NCBI RefSeq assembly: GCF_011299555.1
Contig: NZ_CP049857.1
Span: 3,348,001-3,412,000, forward strand
Source of the DNA: Dysgonomonas sp. HDW5A
GTDB lineage: Bacteria > Bacteroidota > Bacteroidia > Bacteroidales > Dysgonomonadaceae
Reading direction: 5' to 3'
DNA: 64,000 nucleotides
The notes under the pieces are model-generated. The model worked only from the letters and a program-made list of their open reading frames with translations, was not told the DNA's origin and did no database searches. The position numbers and the translations under genes are program-made. Within the stretch, counting starts at the first letter, position 1. Every line of letters begins with the position of its first letter. This document shows positions 43,469-52,454 of this stretch, piece by piece.

Positions 43469-45700
43469 TTAAAATGCAGTTGTTATAGTTCTGTTTATCA
43501 CATCTAACTGTTGCTCACGTGTAAGTTTTATGAAATTAACGGCATAACCCGATACGCGTATTGTCAATTGAGGATATTGTTCCGGATGTTCCATTGCATC
43601 AATTAGTAAATCTCTGTCAAACACATTCACATTCAGATGATGTCCCGATTGAAGGAAATACCCGTCCAATAAGCCTGATAAGTTTGCTGCTTCCTCATCC
43701 CTGTTTTTACCCAAAGTATTAGGAGTTATAGCAAATGTGTATGAGATACCATCATTGGCATGTTCGAACGGAAGTTTAGCTACAGAAGAGAGCGAAGCAA
43801 CTGCCCCTTTTGTATCGCGTCCGTGCATTGGGTTGGCTCCCGGAGCAAACGGAGTACCGTCACGACGTCCATCCGGTGTATTCCCGGTTTTCTTGCCATA
43901 AACAACATTTGAGGTTATAGTCAGTACCGATTGTGTTGGGATGGCATCTTTATACATCTTACGCTTACGAATCTTATTCATAAACTTCTCGACAATTTCG
44001 ACTGCAAACTTATCTGTATTATCGTCATTATTTCCAAAAGGAATATAGTCTTTTTCAACTATATAATCTACAGCATCTCCATCTTGATCTCTCACAATGC
44101 GTACTTTACCATATTTAATGGCTGCAAATGAGTCGGCTATAATAGATAATCCTGATACTCCAAATGCTTGGGTGCGAACAATATCAACATCATGTAAAGC
44201 CATTTCCAGTGCTTCATAAGAATATTTATCGTGCATATAGTGGATAATATTCAATGCTTTAACGTAGGTTTCCGCAACCCAGTCCAGTGTACGGTCAAAT
44301 TTTTCCCATACTTCATCAAATTCCAGATAATCACCTGTTACTTTTTCTATCCAGTGTTTAGGCAGTACTTGTGCCTTTGTTTTTTCGTCTTTACCACCGT
44401 TTATCGTATAAAGCAAAGCCTTAGGCAGATTGGCACGGGCTCCGAAAAATTGCATTTGGTGACCGATACGCATAGGAGACACACAGCAGGCAATACCATA
44501 ATCATCTCCTAACTGAGGACGCATTATATCGTCATTTTCATATTGAAGAGATGAAGTATCAATTGATACTTTAGCACAATATTTTTTCCATCCGTCAGGT
44601 AGACGATCACTCCAAAGGATAGTGAGGTTTGGCTCGGGTGCAGGTCCCAGATTATACAGTGTATGCAACATACGGAAGCTGTTTTTAGTCACCAGCGAAC
44701 GTCCGTTATTGGTCATACCACCTATCGATTCTGTTACCCAAACAGGGTCACCCGAAAATAATTCGTCATATTCGGGAGTACGTAAAAACCTGACAATACG
44801 CAATTTCATTACAAAATGATCTATGAACTCCTGAGCATCGGCTTCAGTAATCAATCCGGCTTGTATGTCTCGTTCTATATAAATATCAAGGAATGTGGTT
44901 ACGCGTCCAAGACTCATGGCTGCTCCATTTTGATCTTTGATCGCTCCTAAGTAACCAAAATACGTCCACTGAATGGCTTCTTGTGCAGTTCTAGCGGGTT
45001 GAGATATATCGTATCCGTATGATGAGGCCATTGCTTTCAAAGCTTTCAAAGCCGATAACTGAGAACTTAATTCCTCGCGAAGACGAATTAAATCATCCGT
45101 CATAACAATAGGGTCACATTCTTTGAAACGTTTTTCTCTTTCCTGTATCAGGCGGTCTACTCCATATAGAGCTACACGACGATAATCTCCGATAATACGG
45201 CCACGACCGTATGCATCCGGTAGCCCTGTTAATAAACCGTTGCTTCTGGCACGGCGGATACTGTCTGTATATGCAGCAAATACACCTTCGTTATGAGTTT
45301 TTCTATATTTAGTATATATCTCGGTAGTAATAGGATCTAATTTATAGCCGTATTCCTCTAAACTTTGCTGTACCATGCGCAATCCCCCGTTAGGAAATAT
45401 GGCTCTTTTTAGAGGCTTGTCGGTTTGTACACCTACTATTTTTTCTAAGTCTTTATCAATATATCCGGCTCCGTAGGCATCGATTTGAGAAGGATATTTA
45501 GTTTCGGCATCATAAATACCTTTCTTTTTCTCCTCAACAAACATTTGGCTCAATTTATCCCAAAGTTTTTGGGTTGCTTCAGTTGGATTTTCCAGAAAAG
45601 ATTCATCACCAGTGTATTCAGTATAGTTTTTAAGAATAAAATCATTTACATTGATTTCTTCCTTCCACTTATTACCTTTAAAATCTTTATATGCTTCCAT
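43469..45700 (-). CDS. pflB: Formate C-acetyltransferase (pyruvate formate-lyase)
   Basis: 743-residue glycyl-radical enzyme converting pyruvate and CoA to acetyl-CoA and formate in anaerobic fermentation. The adjacent catalytic cysteines Cys405-Cys406 are in [13 protein letters not shown]. The radical glycine is Gly718 in [40 protein letters not shown] and the [17 protein letters not shown] segment are also standard. Length is close to E. coli PflB (about 760). A TACTTTTG -7 box lies 94 bp upstream, and pflA follows. Confidence 0.97.
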   Translation of the reverse strand: MEAYKDFKGNKWKEEINVNDFILKNYTEYTGDESFLENPTEATQKLWDKLSQMFVEEKKKGIYDAETKYPSQIDAYGAGYIDKDLEKIVGVQTDKPLKRAIFPNGGLRMVQQSLEEYGYKLDPITTEIYTKYRKTHNEGVFAAYTDSIRRARSNGLLTGLPDAYGRGRIIGDYRRVALYGVDRLIQEREKRFKECDPIVMTDDLIRLREELSSQLSALKALKAMASSYGYDISQPARTAQEAIQWTYFGYLGAIKDQNGAAMSLGRVTTFLDIYIERDIQAGLITEADAQEFIDHFVMKLRIVRFLRTPEYDELFSGDPVWVTESIGGMTNNGRSLVTKNSFRMLHTLYNLGPAPEPNLTILWSDRLPDGWKKYCAKVSIDTSSLQYENDDIMRPQLGDDYGIACCVSPMRIGHQMQFFGARANLPKALLYTINGGKDEKTKAQVLPKHWIEKVTGDYLEFDEVWEKFDRTLDWVAETYVKALNIIHYMHDKYSYEALEMALHDVDIVRTQAFGVSGLSIIADSFAAIKYGKVRIVRDQDGDAVDYIVEKDYIPFGNNDDNTDKFAVEIVEKFMNKIRKRKMYKDAIPTQSVLTITSNVVYGKKTGNTPDGRRDGTPFAPGANPMHGRDTKGAVASLSSVAKLPFEHANDGISYTFAITPNTLGKNRDEEAANLSGLLDGYFLQSGHHLNVNVFDRDLLIDAMEHPEQYPQLTIRVSGYAVNFIKLTREQQLDVINRTITTAF

Positions 45701-45793
45701 CTTTATTTTGAATTAATCTAATTGGGGATTTCTAATAAGTTTTTCTCAGGCTTATTATCCTATGAGTATAGAAAATAGCATAAAAACGAATTA

Positions 45794-45801
45794 CAAAAGT
45801 A
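45794..45801 (-). promoter_or_regulatory. Probable -7 promoter box for pflB
   Basis: On the minus strand this reads TACTTTTG, a perfect match to the Bacteroidetes TAnnTTTG -7 box, ending 94 bases before the pflB start. ATGAGTAT motifs lie downstream (45762-45769) and upstream (45826-45858) of it. Confidence 0.6.
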
Positions 45802-45825
45802 ATAACTTTTATAAAACTTATTCAT

Positions 45826-45858
45826 ATACTCATGTCTCTTCGCTAAAAACATGAGTAT
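45826..45858. other. 10-bp perfect inverted repeat between exporter operon and pflB
   Basis: ATACTCATGT (45826-45835) and ACATGAGTAT (45849-45858) are perfect reverse complements with a 13-base loop. It is 71 bp downstream of the exporter operon on the minus strand and about 30 bp upstream of the pflB -7 box. It could be the exporter terminator or an operator for pflB. A third ATGAGTAT copy at 45762-45769 favours an operator. Confidence 0.5.
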
Positions 45859-45929
45859 TTTTTGTAAAGATTTAATTAATTATTTTCTGTTGACAACAGG
45901 CTGTACTATGCTAGACATACTATGAATAG

Positions 45930-47123
45930 TTATTTTATAGCTTTCTTTATATTGTATTGATACGCCAAGCATGCTAAAATAAAGTATACAGCACATTGTA
46001 TCCATAAAGTAATGTATTCAGTTTGTATATCGGCCATAGAAGCTCCCATACTATTTACCTTCACAAATGCCAGTGTACCCGGAGCAGCAGGTATAATAAA
46101 ATGAGTGGCTTGCCAATACCAAGGCATTAGTTCAAGAGGGTAGGAGATGCCCGAAAGAAATACCAGACCTACCGAAAAGAATGCAATCATCAATATCGGT
46201 GCTTCGGAGTCGGTAAAGAATACAGAGCCTGCCAATCCGAAAAAACAGGTGGCTAACAAATACGGAATGAATAACATAATTATTTCATAAGAGTTCCCTA
46301 TATTGGGTAACTGAAATATGATCGGAATTAATCCTGCTAAGAATAATCCGAAAATAGAATATAGGATGCAGTAAACAAATGTCTTACTGATAATAATGCG
46401 TGATACTCGTTTGAGAGTTGTTCCTTGTTCTGCAAAATGGCGAATTGATCCCGATTCGCGCTCCTTACCGCTAATCATGGATATTACCATCATTAAAGTC
46501 TGAAATATAATTATCATTATTACAGCCGGTATCAGATAAGTACCATATCCTTCGGTATAGTTATAAAGAGGTGTTCCACTTACTGAGATAGGCGTGGCTG
46601 CCGCTATTTGCAGTACATCTTTCGCAGGTAAGAAGACTACCATGTTAGGTCGGTATCTGTCATCCAACTCCAGCATAGCTCCGGCTGAAGCTTCTTGTAT
46701 AGACGAGTAGTAAAGGAATGCTTGCGTTACTGCATAGGTTATAAATATAGATTCTTCACCCCGATTTACTCTCGTATCGAAATCTTTAGGAATGTATATA
46801 ATACCTGCAACCTTATTCTTTTTCATAAGTTCTTTAGCTGCAATAAAATCAACCGCAGTGCCATAAACTTCTACTTGTGGTGCAGCATCTATCAATCGGG
46901 TATACTCTCTGCTTAATTTGCTATTTGATTTATCAACTACAACAACCGGGGCATTTCTTATGACATTAGGTTGATACATGTAATTGTAGAGGAGACCATA
47001 AATGAAAATACCTCCGATCAATACAAGCAAGATAGAGTAGCTTGATGCAATTGTTTTGAATTCCTGAATTATCAATTCAACAATATCTTTTAGACTGCTT
47101 TTCATTTTAATCAATATCTTCAT
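45930..47123 (-). CDS. ABC-2 type exporter permease, second subunit
   Basis: 397-residue membrane protein of the ABC-2/YhhJ-YhiH kind. One helix near residues 28-48 (YSILLVLIGGIFIYGLLYNY) is followed by a large extracytoplasmic domain (VVVDKSNSKLSREYTRLIDA, then KNKVAGIIYIPKDFDTRVNR) and a five-helix C-terminal block including VISMISGKERESGSIRHFAE and GISYPLELMPWYWQATHFII. It overlaps the preceding permease by 17 bp if the first ATG is used; a second ATG (47103-47105) would start 1 base after that stop. The two permeases probably form a heterodimer. No ATP-binding protein is encoded in the operon. Confidence 0.88.
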   Translation of the reverse strand: MKILIKMKSSLKDIVELIIQEFKTIASSYSILLVLIGGIFIYGLLYNYMYQPNVIRNAPVVVVDKSNSKLSREYTRLIDAAPQVEVYGTAVDFIAAKELMKKNKVAGIIYIPKDFDTRVNRGEESIFITYAVTQAFLYYSSIQEASAGAMLELDDRYRPNMVVFLPAKDVLQIAAATPISVSGTPLYNYTEGYGTYLIPAVIMIIIFQTLMMVISMISGKERESGSIRHFAEQGTTLKRVSRIIISKTFVYCILYSIFGLFLAGLIPIIFQLPNIGNSYEIIMLFIPYLLATCFFGLAGSVFFTDSEAPILMIAFFSVGLVFLSGISYPLELMPWYWQATHFIIPAAPGTLAFVKVNSMGASMADIQTEYITLWIQCAVYFILACLAYQYNIKKAIK

Positions 47124-48294
47124 ATTTATGACTTAAAATTGCATTTTTTAAATGTGGCAACATAAGAAGAGTCACCAATGGAAATAAGAATAAAATGCTG
47201 ACATTTTGCCACGTGTAAGCAAATCCATAATTCCCGTAGAGTAGATTCTGGTTGATCTCAACAAAATGGCGGACAGGGAACAAAAAAGAAGCATAGTATA
47301 CTGCCGGATACATAAAAGGTACCGGAAAAGTAACTCCCGAAAGAGTTGCCCCTAATGATGCGACCATAGATACTACACTCATGATAATCCCGATGGCAGG
47401 AAATAATGAGAATAGGAATACTCCAAAAGCCTGAGTTGCGATAATAAAAAGGATTGTAGCCAGATTCAATGGTAAAAATCCAGATGAAAAAGGAATATCC
47501 ATAACCCCGAAAATAATGTAATTGGCAAATATACCTATAATACAGTATATAATAGTGTAGGGCAGAAGCTTACCTACTATAGCCGTAAACATATTCAGAT
47601 TTGCTGCTTCCAGCCACTTATCGGCTGTTCGGAATTTAATCTCGCTGCCAACAACATATACTGTTGTGAGTAAAATGAGAACCTGAAATAGAACAAAAAA
47701 GAATGGGTTTGTTAAGTAAATAGAATAATCTAAACTCGAATTATACAGTGGGTGGCTTTGGGTATTTACCGGAACAAGAAAGGTTGTGATCTGCTCTTCT
47801 CCTACGCCCAGCGCTACAGCTTCGGTAACAATAGGTCCTAAAGCTAATGTTTGGAGCAGAGATTCAAAAGCACCATATATTTCTGTACCCACACTTAGCA
47901 AAGCATAGTGATAATAATACGCAAGGGTCGATTGCCTACCGGCCATAACATCGGATTCAAAATTGTGGGGTATAACTAAATATCCGTAAATTATTTTCTG
48001 CTGTGTTGCTTTTCGTGCCGACTCCATATCGCTGTAATACTCTGTCACTTTAAAAGTGGGGACGGTTGCTACCGTTCTGGATATATTTCGGGATGTAGCG
48101 GTTTGATCTAAATCGACAATACCTATCGGTATATTTTCCATCTGTCCTGTCCCGAAAATAGTAACCATAAAGAAAACAGTGAACAAGGGTAATATTACAC
48201 AAACTCCTAAATATAGTCTGCGGGAAGTCATTCGTATTAATTCTCGTTTTAATACTGAGTAAAAAGGGCTACTATTTTTAGAAATCTCATTCAT
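47107..48294 (-). CDS. ABC-2 type exporter permease, first subunit
   Basis: 395-residue membrane protein, paralogous to the next gene. SRRLYLGVCVILPLFTVFFM is the first helix, followed by a periplasmic domain (IGIVDLDQTATSRNISRTVA, then IIYGYLVIPHNFESDVMAGR) and a C-terminal helix block with GATLSGVTFPVPFMYPAVYY and FPVRHFVEINQNLLYGNYGF. It starts 7 bp after the HlyD-type gene. Together with HlyD and TolC homologues it forms a tripartite efflux system for small molecules or envelope lipids; no substrate is evident. Confidence 0.88.
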   Translation of the reverse strand: MNEISKNSSPFYSVLKRELIRMTSRRLYLGVCVILPLFTVFFMVTIFGTGQMENIPIGIVDLDQTATSRNISRTVATVPTFKVTEYYSDMESARKATQQKIIYGYLVIPHNFESDVMAGRQSTLAYYYHYALLSVGTEIYGAFESLLQTLALGPIVTEAVALGVGEEQITTFLVPVNTQSHPLYNSSLDYSIYLTNPFFFVLFQVLILLTTVYVVGSEIKFRTADKWLEAANLNMFTAIVGKLLPYTIIYCIIGIFANYIIFGVMDIPFSSGFLPLNLATILFIIATQAFGVFLFSLFPAIGIIMSVVSMVASLGATLSGVTFPVPFMYPAVYYASFLFPVRHFVEINQNLLYGNYGFAYTWQNVSILFLFPLVTLLMLPHLKNAILSHKYEDID

Positions 48295-48301
48295 GTTTTA
48301 T

Positions 48302-49297
48302 TTATTTTATATCGTCAAGATTTACTAATACAGACATGCCCGGGCGTAGTCCTTCTACCGGCGACTCGGGTAGTGCATGCAGTTCAAAAGTAATCATGTC
48401 GTAACTGCCTGTTTCTTTAGTTGATTTCCAGGTTGCATAACTACCTAATGGGCTGATGTAGTTTACTACGAATGTAATTCCTTTGGCATTTAAGGCCGGA
48501 ACATCTCCTTTAAACTTACCTCCTATCTTGAAATTATACAACATATCTTCCCGCACATTTAATACTACATGGGCATCACCTAATACCACAAGTGTCATGA
48601 TAGGCATTCCTGTGCCTATAAGCTCGCCCACTTTAGGATAAATAGTTGATATTTGACCATTGTCAGGTGCTAATAATACAGCATCTTCTAGAGTTGCACT
48701 TACTTCAGTTACAGTTCCTCTGGCAGCATCTATTAAAGAGCGTGCGCTGGCTTTTTCCTGATGACGAGCACCATCAAGCGCCATTTGGTATTGCTGATAA
48801 GCCGCACGTTCGGCAGCTACGGCAGCCTTGTATATTGCTTCACTTTCGTCTTTTCGTTGAGATGCTACAACCCCTTCCTTATAAAGAGTCGATATGCGGC
48901 TGTGAGTTGTTGTGGCTAACTCCAAATCCGATTTAGACTTGTTCCAAAGTTGAAGAAACGATTCGATAACCTGTTTACGGTTTCCTTCGTCAACCAGATT
49001 GTTTTGAGAGACTGCTATACTCTCCAGTGCATTTACTTGCGATAGCTTAGCAAATCCTTCCGGACAATAAATACTAACTAGAGTATCTCCTTTCATTACA
49101 GTTTGTCCTTCTTTCACCGAAAACGATTCGATACGTCCCGGTAATTTTCCTGAGATACGCACTTCTGTGGCTTCTATCTGTCCTTGTAGTATAGTCGGTT
49201 TATCCTTTAACAAAAAGATTCCTACTGTAGAAACAATGATGACAATCGTTAAGATTGAGATGAAGGCTATAATCAAATATTTTTTTTGCTTATCCAT
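48302..49297 (-). CDS. HlyD/EmrA-type periplasmic adaptor
   Basis: 331-residue membrane-fusion protein anchored by one N-terminal helix (YLIIAFISILTIVIIVSTVG). The biotinyl-lipoyl-like half motifs are ISGKLPGRIESFSVKEGQTV and VLLAPDNGQISTIYPKVGEL, flanking a long coiled-coil hairpin (about residues 80-190) with SQRKDESEAIYKAAVAAERA. A beta-barrel domain ends in LRPGMSVLVNLDDIK. It links the inner-membrane permeases to TolC. It lies 35 bp after the tolC-type gene in the same operon. Confidence 0.92.
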   Translation of the reverse strand: MDKQKKYLIIAFISILTIVIIVSTVGIFLLKDKPTILQGQIEATEVRISGKLPGRIESFSVKEGQTVMKGDTLVSIYCPEGFAKLSQVNALESIAVSQNNLVDEGNRKQVIESFLQLWNKSKSDLELATTTHSRISTLYKEGVVASQRKDESEAIYKAAVAAERAAYQQYQMALDGARHQEKASARSLIDAARGTVTEVSATLEDAVLLAPDNGQISTIYPKVGELIGTGMPIMTLVVLGDAHVVLNVREDMLYNFKIGGKFKGDVPALNAKGITFVVNYISPLGSYATWKSTKETGSYDMITFELHALPESPVEGLRPGMSVLVNLDDIK

Positions 49298-49332
49298 AGT
49301 TATATTTTTTTCTTTTTGATAAAATCCGATAA

Positions 49333-50775
49333 TTAACGATTGAAAATATACTGTTCGGTTTTTCCATTATTGCAGTATTGGTCAAACGATTGAGGAATAC
49401 CACAAACCGATAGCAAGTTTATCAATGCAACATCATATTCATAATATGCCATTAATGAGGCAATTTCGACCTTAGAGAGCATGACTTCTGCATCAACCAC
49501 TTCGGTTGAAGTAGCCATACCTTCTTTAAAAGCTACTTTACGTATCCTCAGTAACTCTTTACTCATTTCGATGGTTGTATTCAGAGTTGCTATATTATCT
49601 AATGCGTTTTGTATCTGATTATAAAGCTTATCTACAGCAAGTTCATTATCATCCAGTACTTTTTCGTTTTCTATATCCAGAATCTGTTGGGTGACTCTGG
49701 CTTGTTTAATTTTCTTTTCTCTGTTAAGCCCGTCAAATATATTCCATGTAAATCCGGCACCAATAAAAGTTCGGGGCAGTAAGTTGCTTTCTATCCCATG
49801 GGCGAAGAAAGTTTGTTTACCAATCAACGCAATTTCCGGAATATATGCCGCGTTTGCTATTTTTAGTTGATTTTTAGCTATGTCTTTCTGTATTTTCATC
49901 TGCTTGGAAGCATAACTGTTATCTTCTATTAACCCTTTGAAATAAGATAAAGAGGGTATAGAGTCATTGATAAAGAGAGAGGAAACGGGAGATATATTAT
50001 CTTCCGTTTCCATTTTAATTAATACTTTAAACGATTTTTGAGTCATGTTCAAATCCTTTCTGGCGGCTTCCAATTCGCGTTTAGCTTCATCCAGATTTAC
50101 TTGAACAAATAGTCGTTCAGCCTTATTTATCATCCCGTTCTCTTCTAACTTCAATGCATTTTGATAATGCATACTTAAAGATTCGTATGCCTTTTCTTTA
50201 ACATCAACTATTCTGTTTCCCAAACGCAGACCGAAATAATTTTCCACCAGTAAAATCTGCACTCCTGCATCTATTTGTTCTTTATTAACCTTAGCCGCAG
50301 AAATCATCTGTTTACTGATGTTACCTGCATAGATACGTTTACCTCCGGTATATAGAGGCAATGTCAGATTTGCATCAATCGTAGCAAGATTTTGCGGAGC
50401 CAACGGCACGATAAGATTTTGACTACCTATTTTGTCCAATACCGATGTAACAAGTTGTTCGCCGGGATAAATAGATTGAATATAGTCTTTTGCCGGATTG
50501 GTGTAATCACTTAAGGGTTGCCTTACCTCTATGTTATTTGACATATGGATATATGCACCTGTTGCAGTGATTGTTGGGAGCCAGAAAGAATTTATTCTTT
50601 GATGTTCATACTTTGCCCATTCAATTTCTTTGTTTGCAATTTTGAGGCTTTTGTTTCCAGTATGTGCCAATTGCATAGATTGCTCAAGAGTGAGTTCAAT
50701 CTTTGTATCTTGGGCCAAAAGAGTATTGGAACAAAGAAGAAGTGTTATGCTGCCGGTTATTAAATATTTGAGCAT
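49333..50775 (-). CDS. TolC-family outer-membrane efflux protein
   Basis: 480-residue outer-membrane factor (signal peptide ending NTLLAQ). Two TolC-type repeats are visible: ELTLEQSMQLAHTGNKSLKI then EWAKYEHQRINSFWLPTITA at the start, and IAKNQLKIANAAYIPEIALI with GFTWNIFDGLNREKKIKQAR in the second half. Long coiled-coil helices follow each, and it ends with VASL-type helices. It is the first gene of the exporter operon. A TATTTTTG box lies 132 bp upstream on the minus strand, with dispersed repeat copy E between. Confidence 0.92.
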   Translation of the reverse strand: MLKYLITGSITLLLCSNTLLAQDTKIELTLEQSMQLAHTGNKSLKIANKEIEWAKYEHQRINSFWLPTITATGAYIHMSNNIEVRQPLSDYTNPAKDYIQSIYPGEQLVTSVLDKIGSQNLIVPLAPQNLATIDANLTLPLYTGGKRIYAGNISKQMISAAKVNKEQIDAGVQILLVENYFGLRLGNRIVDVKEKAYESLSMHYQNALKLEENGMINKAERLFVQVNLDEAKRELEAARKDLNMTQKSFKVLIKMETEDNISPVSSLFINDSIPSLSYFKGLIEDNSYASKQMKIQKDIAKNQLKIANAAYIPEIALIGKQTFFAHGIESNLLPRTFIGAGFTWNIFDGLNREKKIKQARVTQQILDIENEKVLDDNELAVDKLYNQIQNALDNIATLNTTIEMSKELLRIRKVAFKEGMATSTEVVDAEVMLSKVEIASLMAYYEYDVALINLLSVCGIPQSFDQYCNNGKTEQYIFNR

Positions 50776-50815
50776 ATTGTTGGGTTTATGATTTTTGGAT
50801 GTTATTTAAATCAAT

Positions 50816-50830
50816 TAAGATCTCAGACCT
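50816..50830 (+). repeat. Second copy of the TAAGRTCTCAGACCT block
   Basis: TAAGATCTCAGACCT here differs at one base from 3722-3736, and similarity continues for several bases (TTTAT). It directly flanks dispersed repeat copy E. Confidence 0.5.
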
Positions 50831-50845
50831 ATTTATTGCTTGAGA

Positions 50846-50905
50846 GTAGGGGGGGAATCTATGTGTTTGCCAATTTATGGCAGACACATAGGTCTGCCCC
50901 CTGCA
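50846..50905 (+). repeat. Dispersed palindromic repeat, copy E
   Basis: The left arm 50846-50871 includes ATCTATGTGTTTGCC and the right arm 50879-50905 begins GGCAGACACATAGGTCTGCC. Pairing is strong (TGTGTTTGCC with GGCAGACACA). The outer GTAGGGGG/CCCCCTGCAC ends match the GTAGGGG ends of the other copies. It lies in the 5' leader of the exporter operon. Confidence 0.7.
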
Positions 50906-50906
50906 C

Positions 50907-50914
50907 CAAAAATA
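50907..50914 (-). promoter_or_regulatory. Possible -7 promoter box for the exporter operon
   Basis: On the minus strand this reads TATTTTTG, a TAnnTTTG match, 132 bases before the tolC-type start codon. The dispersed repeat copy E would then be within the 5' leader. Confidence 0.4.
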
Positions 50915-50973
50915 CGACATTAAATATTTTCTGTTACTTAATTGTTGAAATATTGAGAGACTTACAATATAAT

Positions 50974-51954
50974 TTAAGCGTTTACACCTATGAATTTAAA
51001 AGGTTGCGCAGGTTTAAAGTCTTTAGCAGTATTGCCACTGTATGTTTCGTCATTGGCAATAGACAGTTTTAAAACAGGAGCACCTTCCTCCAGATTCATA
51101 TCCTGAAGTCTTACCCAAAAAGTATTTGGAGTTACGCTCGACTCAAAAAAGTAGATCAAGTTTTTACTGTCCGATACTGTTCTCCATTGAGTCGAAGAAA
51201 TCTCGGGATTTTCGGGAGTCGATATTCCGTGAGGAACAGACGCATTGCGGATTACACTGAATACACTGGCAATCGCTATCTTTTCATCATTTGTTTTAGG
51301 GATTACGTCAATATAAAAACTAGCTCTAGCAAAACGGTCGGCAGGACGATTGGTTCCTGGCAGAAATGTCAACCCTCCGATTGATTTCCAGTAATCGTTC
51401 AAAGCCAGTTGTTTGTCATACGTCGGAGAATTGGTCATTACCTTGTAATCCTTGCTATGGTGAATAGTCAATTTGCCATCAATATATTCGAAGATGGCGT
51501 TATCGCCTGTAGCATCTGATATAGCCAGGTGTAAGGTTGCCATTCTCGATCCGTCAGGCATTTCATCCGACACTACCTGAAAAGTTCCCCCTTCTACAAA
51601 AGATACCGCTTCGTTTACTGTTGCAAAGTTATCCAACATATATTGTACCCAAGCGGCAATAGTTAATCCCGGTTTGCTTTGATCTCTTACCGGATATTGC
51701 GATTCGGGCAGCCAAAGGAGGTTCGCGACCAATCCTTTTTCATTCATTCCGTCTGTACTGGCAATCTCAAAAGCAGAGGTTACTACACTGCCATATTTGG
51801 ATGTCCATTTCAAAGAATTTTCACCTGTTTTGCCATCTCTTTCTATTCCTTTTGGAAATACCCAGATATTGCTGTATAATTCGGTTTTCCAATCCATAGT
51901 GCGACCGGTTACTATCATTCCCTCAGTTCCTGTATAAACTACTCTTGTACACAT
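50974..51954 (-). CDS. Choloylglycine hydrolase/penicillin V acylase family, cytoplasmic form
   Basis: 326-residue N-terminal-nucleophile amidohydrolase of the bile salt hydrolase/penicillin V acylase family, which cleaves linear amide bonds. It starts MCTRVVYTGTEGMIVTGRTM, so Met removal exposes the Cys2 nucleophile; Arg18 and Asp21 match the conserved family positions. A conserved Asn lies in KVMTNSPTYDKQLALNDYW. It has no signal peptide: the ATG is immediately before the Cys codon, and in-frame stops lie upstream. A near-identical copy with a signal peptide is at 58997-60040 (about 37 differences in ~325 residues by eye). It is divergent from gadB and shares its operator region. The real substrate (bile salt, N-acyl homoserine lactone or other amide) is not determined. 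Confidence 0.93.
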   Translation of the reverse strand: MCTRVVYTGTEGMIVTGRTMDWKTELYSNIWVFPKGIERDGKTGENSLKWTSKYGSVVTSAFEIASTDGMNEKGLVANLLWLPESQYPVRDQSKPGLTIAAWVQYMLDNFATVNEAVSFVEGGTFQVVSDEMPDGSRMATLHLAISDATGDNAIFEYIDGKLTIHHSKDYKVMTNSPTYDKQLALNDYWKSIGGLTFLPGTNRPADRFARASFYIDVIPKTNDEKIAIASVFSVIRNASVPHGISTPENPEISSTQWRTVSDSKNLIYFFESSVTPNTFWVRLQDMNLEEGAPVLKLSIANDETYSGNTAKDFKPAQPFKFIGVNA

Positions 51955-52103
51955 AATTTTTTTTATTTATTGTTATAATTCTTGACTCTTTTATAAACTA
52001 ATTCAATTTAGAATTGTTCAATCTTTTTTGAATTTATTTTGTTTTTCTGATTTTCATTTTAAAATAGACTTCTTTAAGCCTGTTTTTCGGTAAATCTGTG
52101 CTG

Positions 52104-52111
52104 CAAAAGTA
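52104..52111 (-). promoter_or_regulatory. -7 promoter box for the cytoplasmic acylase
   Basis: On the minus strand this reads TACTTTTG, identical to the boxes of the three plus-strand island promoters. It lies 50 bp beyond the inverted half of the shared operator, against 51 bp for the others, and about 150 bp before the acylase start. Confidence 0.7.
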
Positions 52112-52143
52112 GGTACACAGCTTCGAAATAAAGAAGAAAATCC

Positions 52144-52192
52144 ATTAGAAAATTATTAAAAAAAAATTCCTGAATTCTAATAACTTTCTAAT
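52144..52192. promoter_or_regulatory. Island operator, copy 1 (bidirectional, acylase/gadB)
   Basis: ATTAGAAAATTATTA starts at 52144 and TTCTAATAACTTTCTAAT occupies 52175-52192. The two TTCTAAT units start 11 bp apart, about one helical turn. The left element is almost the exact reverse complement of the right (15 of 16 over TAATAAYTTTCTAATG), so the operator is symmetrical and can serve both divergent promoters. Copies 2 and 3 have the same 31-bp offset between the two elements. Confidence 0.8.
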
Positions 52193-52225
52193 GGGTATGA
52201 GTGTTATAAATGAAATCTAAGCCTG

Positions 52226-52233
52226 TACTTTTG
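52226..52233 (+). promoter_or_regulatory. -7 promoter box for gadB
   Basis: TACTTTTG lies exactly 51 bp after the start of the TTCTAAT element at 52175. It would give a 5' leader of roughly 215 bases. The leader holds two small hairpins (GAGA/TCTC at about 52261 and GTTC/GAAC at about 52284) and a 10-codon frame MKKIKKCYKL at 52304-52336; a role for the latter is unproven. Confidence 0.75.
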
Positions 52234-52454
52234 TAACGAAAATAAGTGAAAATACTCGGAGAGAAATAATCTCTTTATATATAGTTCTGAAAATTGAACT
52301 AATATGAAAAAAATAAAAAAATGTTATAAACTATAGAGATCTCCTGTTGAAAATTTACAATCGAACGTATGATTTTTATTAATACTTCTAAAACAACAAG
52401 AAATCCATTAAAAGAAAAGTTCTTATTTAATTAATTATATAAAAAAAGAAAATT

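Noticed and set aside
45731-45749. Possible fourth island operator (TTCTAATAAGTTTTTCT) near pflB
   Set aside because: The second TTCTAAT unit is not kept, the ATTAGAAA element is absent 31 bp upstream, and no TACTTTTG box lies 51 bp downstream on that strand.
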